Shown piece by piece: positions 61,386 through 64,000 of a DNA stretch of 64,000 nt. The stretch is from Sciscionella sediminilitoris (GTDB lineage: Bacteria; Actinomycetota; Actinomycetes; Mycobacteriales; Pseudonocardiaceae), in the NCBI RefSeq assembly GCF_000737195.2, contig NZ_JALM01000010.1:1-64000 (forward strand), in the 5' to 3' direction. The position numbers were made by a program, and so were the translations under genes. A model generated the notes under the pieces. It was not told where the DNA came from. It saw only the letters and a program-made list of their open reading frames with translations, and searched no databases. The stretch's first letter is position 1; every line of letters begins with the position of its first letter.

Positions 61386-62105
61386 CTAATCGGCGTCCTG
61401 TGCCTCGATCAGGTCGAGGTCGCGGACGCAGAAGCGGTGGTGCTCGAAGGTCTCGTTGAGCACCGTGCTGAGGCACTGTCGAACCGAGCGGCCCCGGGCG
61501 TACGGCGGCCAGACATCGTCGTCGGGCACCGGCGCTCGCGCCGCGAGCTGCTCAACGGTGACCTGGTCGAGCCAGGACTCGAGCTCGGCAGCCTGTGCCG
61601 CACACACACTCACGATCTCGTCGAGAGCCGGATCTAGCGAGAGGTCGAGCCCGTGCGCTTCACGGTAGGGCTCGAGGGTCGTCCCGATGCCCATCGGCGT
61701 GAACAGCTCCGTCGAGCCCAGGCAACAGCGGCGGAACCACGAGTCATGGACGAAGACCAGGTGGCGCATGGTCTGCACCGCCGACCACTCGTCATTCACG
61801 CTGCGGCGCTCGATACCGGGCGTACGGCGGATTCGGCCGATCGTGTCGGCCCAGCTGGCATGGAGCTGACGCGATGCCTCGCGCAGATCGGCAGGGTCCT
61901 CGGAGCGGATCAGCGACCGCACCGGATGACGCCGGTCGAGCTCTGCTTCGACGTACTCGGTGACCTCGACACCGTTCACCACGAGGTTGGTGATGAGCCC
62001 GTCGATCACGGCATCCTGCATGACTACGCCGATCAGACGTGCCCCGGTCAGGTCGCACTCGCGGAACTCCACACCATGCAGATCCTCGTCGACATACCGT
62101 GTCAT
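61386..62105 (-). CDS. DinB-like protein with pentapeptide-like N-terminus
   Basis: Protein of 239 aa. Residues 1-35 (DLHGVEFRECDLTGARLIGVVMQDA) look like one or two pentapeptide repeats. The rest is a DinB/mycothiol-dependent-transferase-like four-helix domain: EWSAVQTMRHLVFVHDSWFRR near 130 with a His that could bind metal, and TVLNETFEHHRFCVRDLDLI at the end. Base composition is less GC-rich than its neighbours, in line with transfer. It lies just behind tRNA-Met, in the accessory stretch. Confidence 0.75.
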   Translation of the reverse strand: MTRYVDEDLHGVEFRECDLTGARLIGVVMQDAVIDGLITNLVVNGVEVTEYVEAELDRRHPVRSLIRSEDPADLREASRQLHASWADTIGRIRRTPGIERRSVNDEWSAVQTMRHLVFVHDSWFRRCCLGSTELFTPMGIGTTLEPYREAHGLDLSLDPALDEIVSVCAAQAAELESWLDQVTVEQLAARAPVPDDDVWPPYARGRSVRQCLSTVLNETFEHHRFCVRDLDLIEAQDAD

Positions 62106-62575
62106 GATCCGAATACTAGGTTCGATCGTCGACGAGCACGAGCAGATCCTGGGAGCGTCAGCAGCCCAGAGGTGAGATCATCGGGGAATCAGATGACCGA
62201 GTCTTCAGCACGGCTCGCAGCAGGGCCTTCCCCTAAAATCGCCCCGGGTCCAGTATGTCCTTGGGTGGACGCGGGATTTTCCGATTATCGGCTCTGGCGT
62301 ACTTTCCGTGAAGTTGGGTCGTGCGAGAAGGATGCCTTTTCGGAGGAGATCGAGGTTGGCGCGGCCGTACAGTCGTCGCCTGGCGTGTCCTTGTGCCGGC
62401 GCTCAAATAACGGGCCTTTCCAGCGTGGGGCTACTTGGTTGCGGTCACCTGCTTTCGTTTCGACGAAATGCCGGGCAGCGAGGTAGCGGACCTTGATCGC
62501 GGCTTGCCACCGCCCTGCGCCACATCCCGGCCTCGAATTCGCGGCGCGCTGATCCCGGCCTGCATCACCGATTCT
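62106..62575. other. Decayed accessory DNA between the DinB-like gene and pseudogenes
   Basis: 470 bp with lower GC than the flanks and no credible intact gene. It contains a short ATG-led frame at 62193 (MTESSARLAAG) and a transposase-like relic at 62316-62378. Remaining bases show nothing recognisable. Confidence 0.5.
62316..62378 (-). pseudogene. Relic of a transposase C-terminus
   Basis: One minus-strand frame reads RRLYGRANLDLLRKGILLA, which closely resembles the last residues of insertion-sequence transposases (RR-x-YGRA-x-x-x-LLR-x-R-x-LLA). Nothing upstream of it in this frame is recognisable, and no terminal repeats were found. By-eye similarity only. Confidence 0.4.
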
Positions 62576-62956
62576 TTAATCGTAGTGAAGCTCATCCGGC
62601 GACCGGCGATGCAGCAATCGCCACCTATCATCGAATCCGCTCTCGAGAAGCTGAAACGGGTCTTCGAGGACTGCCGAAAGTTCCCGGTCGTAGCGGCGCA
62701 CAACCCGCCGGAGGGCCGTCCGCGCTTCTCGAGCCGGAACACGTGGACTCGCCCGTCCTGCGGGCTTCGCTGTCCGGAGGGGTACTTCTCGTTCTCCAAT
62801 CGCGCGAGGTGCTGGCTGATAGCGCCCTGTGCGACGCCGATCCCCTCGGCCGGCTCGTTGGAGGTGGTGTTCCGCTCCGGTTGGATCCACGGGCCCACGA
62901 AGAGCTGGCTGATTCGCGCGGCCAGGGCGCCCATCCGTCGTCTCGTCGGCGACCAT
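62576..62956 (-). pseudogene. Frameshifted ArsR-like regulator
   Basis: Read on the minus strand across frames: start MVADETT (62956), then in another frame MGALAARISQLFVG and the recognition helix IGVAQGAISQHLARLENE, a wing GRVHVFRLE, and, back in the first frame, ALRRVVRRYDRELSAVLEDPF to a stop at 62576. Together these make one winged-helix ArsR protein of about 125 aa broken by at least two frameshifts. Confidence 0.65.
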
Positions 62957-62984
62957 CGGCCAAACCTTTCGCGAGCGGCGCCTT

Positions 62985-63251
62985 GCCGTCCACCCGATCG
63001 CGCTGCGCCTGGTGAGCCCGAATCGGGCCTTGATCGCCCGGACGGCTTCTCTTTCCCGACGCCCGCGACACCGAGGACGGTGCACGTCTCGTCGGTAAGG
63101 CGGCCATCCCGCCGATGATGGCCGCCTTGCCGGCGGCGTCCAGCGGCAGGAAGAGCACGACGAGGACGCCCGGGTAGATCAGGCCACAGAGCACGAGGAA
63201 AGCGATACCGACCTTGAACCAGATCGGCCTCTGGCGATCCAGGAACGACAC
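62985..63251 (-). pseudogene. Frameshifted 'transporter suffix domain' membrane protein
   Basis: Starting at GTG 63251 (VSFLDRQRPIWFKVGIAFLV...), one frame gives a membrane helix and LFLPLDAAGKAAIIGGMA, a second gives VLGVAGVGKEK, a third VRAIKARFGLTRR. Joined, they match the small two-helix transporter-suffix proteins of actinobacteria (~85 aa). At least two frameshifts. It is just upstream of the ArsR relic, so the pair probably was an operon. Confidence 0.6.
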
Positions 63252-63294
63252 GCAGTCCCGATAGGATCGCGTCTTCCGGGGAAAGGGGCACACG

Positions 63295-63816
63295 GTGAGC
63301 GAAGCGGTCGGGCCGATCCTGCGGACCCCGCGGTTGGTTCTGGAACCGATCAGCGCGGGCGACAGCACGGAGCTCTTCGAGGCCGTCGTCAGCCAGGACA
63401 GTGTGATGCGGTGGCTGGCCACTCGCCAAGCGGGCACCCGGGCGGACGCGGAAACCATGTGCCACAACGACATCACCCACTGGGCGGAGCACGGTTTCGG
63501 CCAGTTCGCGGTGCGGGATGCCGCGACGCGGGAGTTCCAGGGCCGGGCCGGGCTGCGGCACCGCCCCGAACACGGCACGGATCTCGGTTTCGCGCTCGCA
63601 CCGCGGTGCCACGGCCGCGGAATAGCACGGGAGGCCGGCGCCGCCTGCCTGGACTGGGCGTTCGATGGGCTCGGCCTGCAGGTGGTCTTCGGTTTCGTCC
63701 TGCCGGACAACGTGGCCTCGATCGCCCTGCTGCGCCGTCTCGGCGGCACGGAGGCCGGAACCGTCGTGTCGAGCGGGCACCACTGCCTGCGGTTCCGGTT
63801 CAGTAGACGAGAATGA
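63295..63816 (+). CDS. GNAT-family N-acetyltransferase (RimJ/RimL-like)
   Basis: Protein of 173 aa starting at GTG 63295. RTPRLVLEPISAGDSTELFEA is the family N-terminus; acetyl-CoA motif ALAPRCHGRGIAREA and the C-terminal DNVASIALLRRLGG are intact. Its 3' end overlaps the convergent membrane-protein gene by 17 nt. Target unknown. Confidence 0.87.
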   Translation: MSEAVGPILRTPRLVLEPISAGDSTELFEAVVSQDSVMRWLATRQAGTRADAETMCHNDITHWAEHGFGQFAVRDAATREFQGRAGLRHRPEHGTDLGFALAPRCHGRGIAREAGAACLDWAFDGLGLQVVFGFVLPDNVASIALLRRLGGTEAGTVVSSGHHCLRFRFSRRE

Positions 63817-64000
63817 CCATCAGCAGTGCGATGACTATCCCGGAAACCCCGCACAGCGCGCCCGCACCGGAGGTCCGGCGGTCCGCGGATTTCTCGACGC
63901 CGATCGCGCCGAGTACCGCGGCGGCGACCCCGAAGAGAAAACCGACGATGCCAACATAGGGCAGCAGACCGAAAACAATCGAGAGCGCACCGAACACCAG
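63800..64000 (-). CDS. DUF4190-like small membrane protein (partial, start beyond window)
   Basis: Open frame running off the right edge. The 66 visible residues hold two membrane segments (VFGLLPYVGIVGFLFGVAAAVLGAIGV and ALCGVSGIVIALLMVILV) with a short basic loop, EKSADRRTSGAG, between them, typical of DUF4190-like proteins. The true start lies beyond 64000. Confidence 0.65.
   Translation of the reverse strand: MVFGALSIVFGLLPYVGIVGFLFGVAAAVLGAIGVEKSADRRTSGAGALCGVSGIVIALLMVILVY

Noticed and set aside
62435-63118. Plus-strand 227-aa frame
   Set aside because: It lies antisense to the ArsR and transporter-suffix relics and has no family features; the minus-strand reading explains the region better.

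Overview
The window is high-GC actinobacterial chromosome, almost certainly from the order Pseudonocardiales. The evidence is GC-rich codon use throughout, frequent GTG and TTG starts, actinobacteria-restricted families (DUF3043, DUF3052, DUF3145, DUF4186), a PucR-type FasR upstream of a fabD-fabH-acpP-fabF operon, a fused LysX (lysylphosphatidylglycerol synthase plus lysyl-tRNA synthetase) and an FMN-riboswitch-controlled RibM. There is no replication origin, plasmid, intact prophage, CRISPR array or secondary-metabolite cluster.

Layout. 0-5 kb: ErpA-type Fe-S carrier, DUF3043 membrane protein, aldo/keto reductase, and cobalamin nucleotide-loop genes cobU-cobT-cobS. 5-8 kb: TetR divergent from an MFS exporter and an alpha/beta hydrolase. 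8-18 kb: ilvE, a membrane protein, pepA, an AarF/UbiB kinase, then lpdA-sucB-lipB and a lone sigma-70-like factor. 18-24 kb: F420-type oxidoreductase, TetR genes, an SDR, lipA and a saccharopine-dehydrogenase-like reductase. 24-28 kb: a divergent pair of citrate-synthase genes (one with an N-terminal HTH), GNAT, a GH3 lipoprotein and tRNA-Val. 28-32 kb: ahpE, DUF3052 and aceE. 32-38 kb: two paralogous double-SRPBCC proteins, ribM with its FMN riboswitch, fasR and an ArsR-SRPBCC operon. 38-42 kb: FAS-II core operon. 42-52 kb: DUF3145, a NERD-like membrane protein, MpaB-type oxygenase, TetR with a clear operator, a TPP enzyme, two flavoproteins and a peptidase. 52-57.5 kb: an operon of two secreted or membrane esterases followed by lysX. 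57.7-60.8 kb: tRNA-Asn, DUF4186, TetR, a monooxygenase and an isochorismatase. 60.9-63.3 kb: tRNA-Met followed by a small decayed accessory region (DinB-like gene, transposase remnant, frameshifted genes). The window ends with a GNAT gene and a partial membrane protein.

Functionally the window gathers E1 (aceE), E2 (sucB/dlaT) and E3 (lpdA) of the 2-oxoacid dehydrogenases, both lipoylation enzymes (lipB, lipA), two citrate synthases and the FAS-II core with its regulator. In outline the order (erpA, DUF3043, cobT-cobS, ilvE, pepA, dlaT, lipB, lipA, ahpE, DUF3052, aceE, fasR, fabD...) matches the mycobacterial region I recall around Rv2204c-Rv2245, with lineage-specific insertions. Regulatory DNA is unusually readable: several strong palindromic operators lie in divergent promoters, and many genes have a TAnnnT box 6-7 nt before the start codon, which suggests leaderless mRNAs.

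I did not find a convincing wholly new system. The best candidates for new biology are the double-SRPBCC family near aceE and fasR, the ArsR-SRPBCC insertion next to the fatty-acid operon, and the degraded tRNA-Met island. All family assignments are by eye from motifs; no database search was run.
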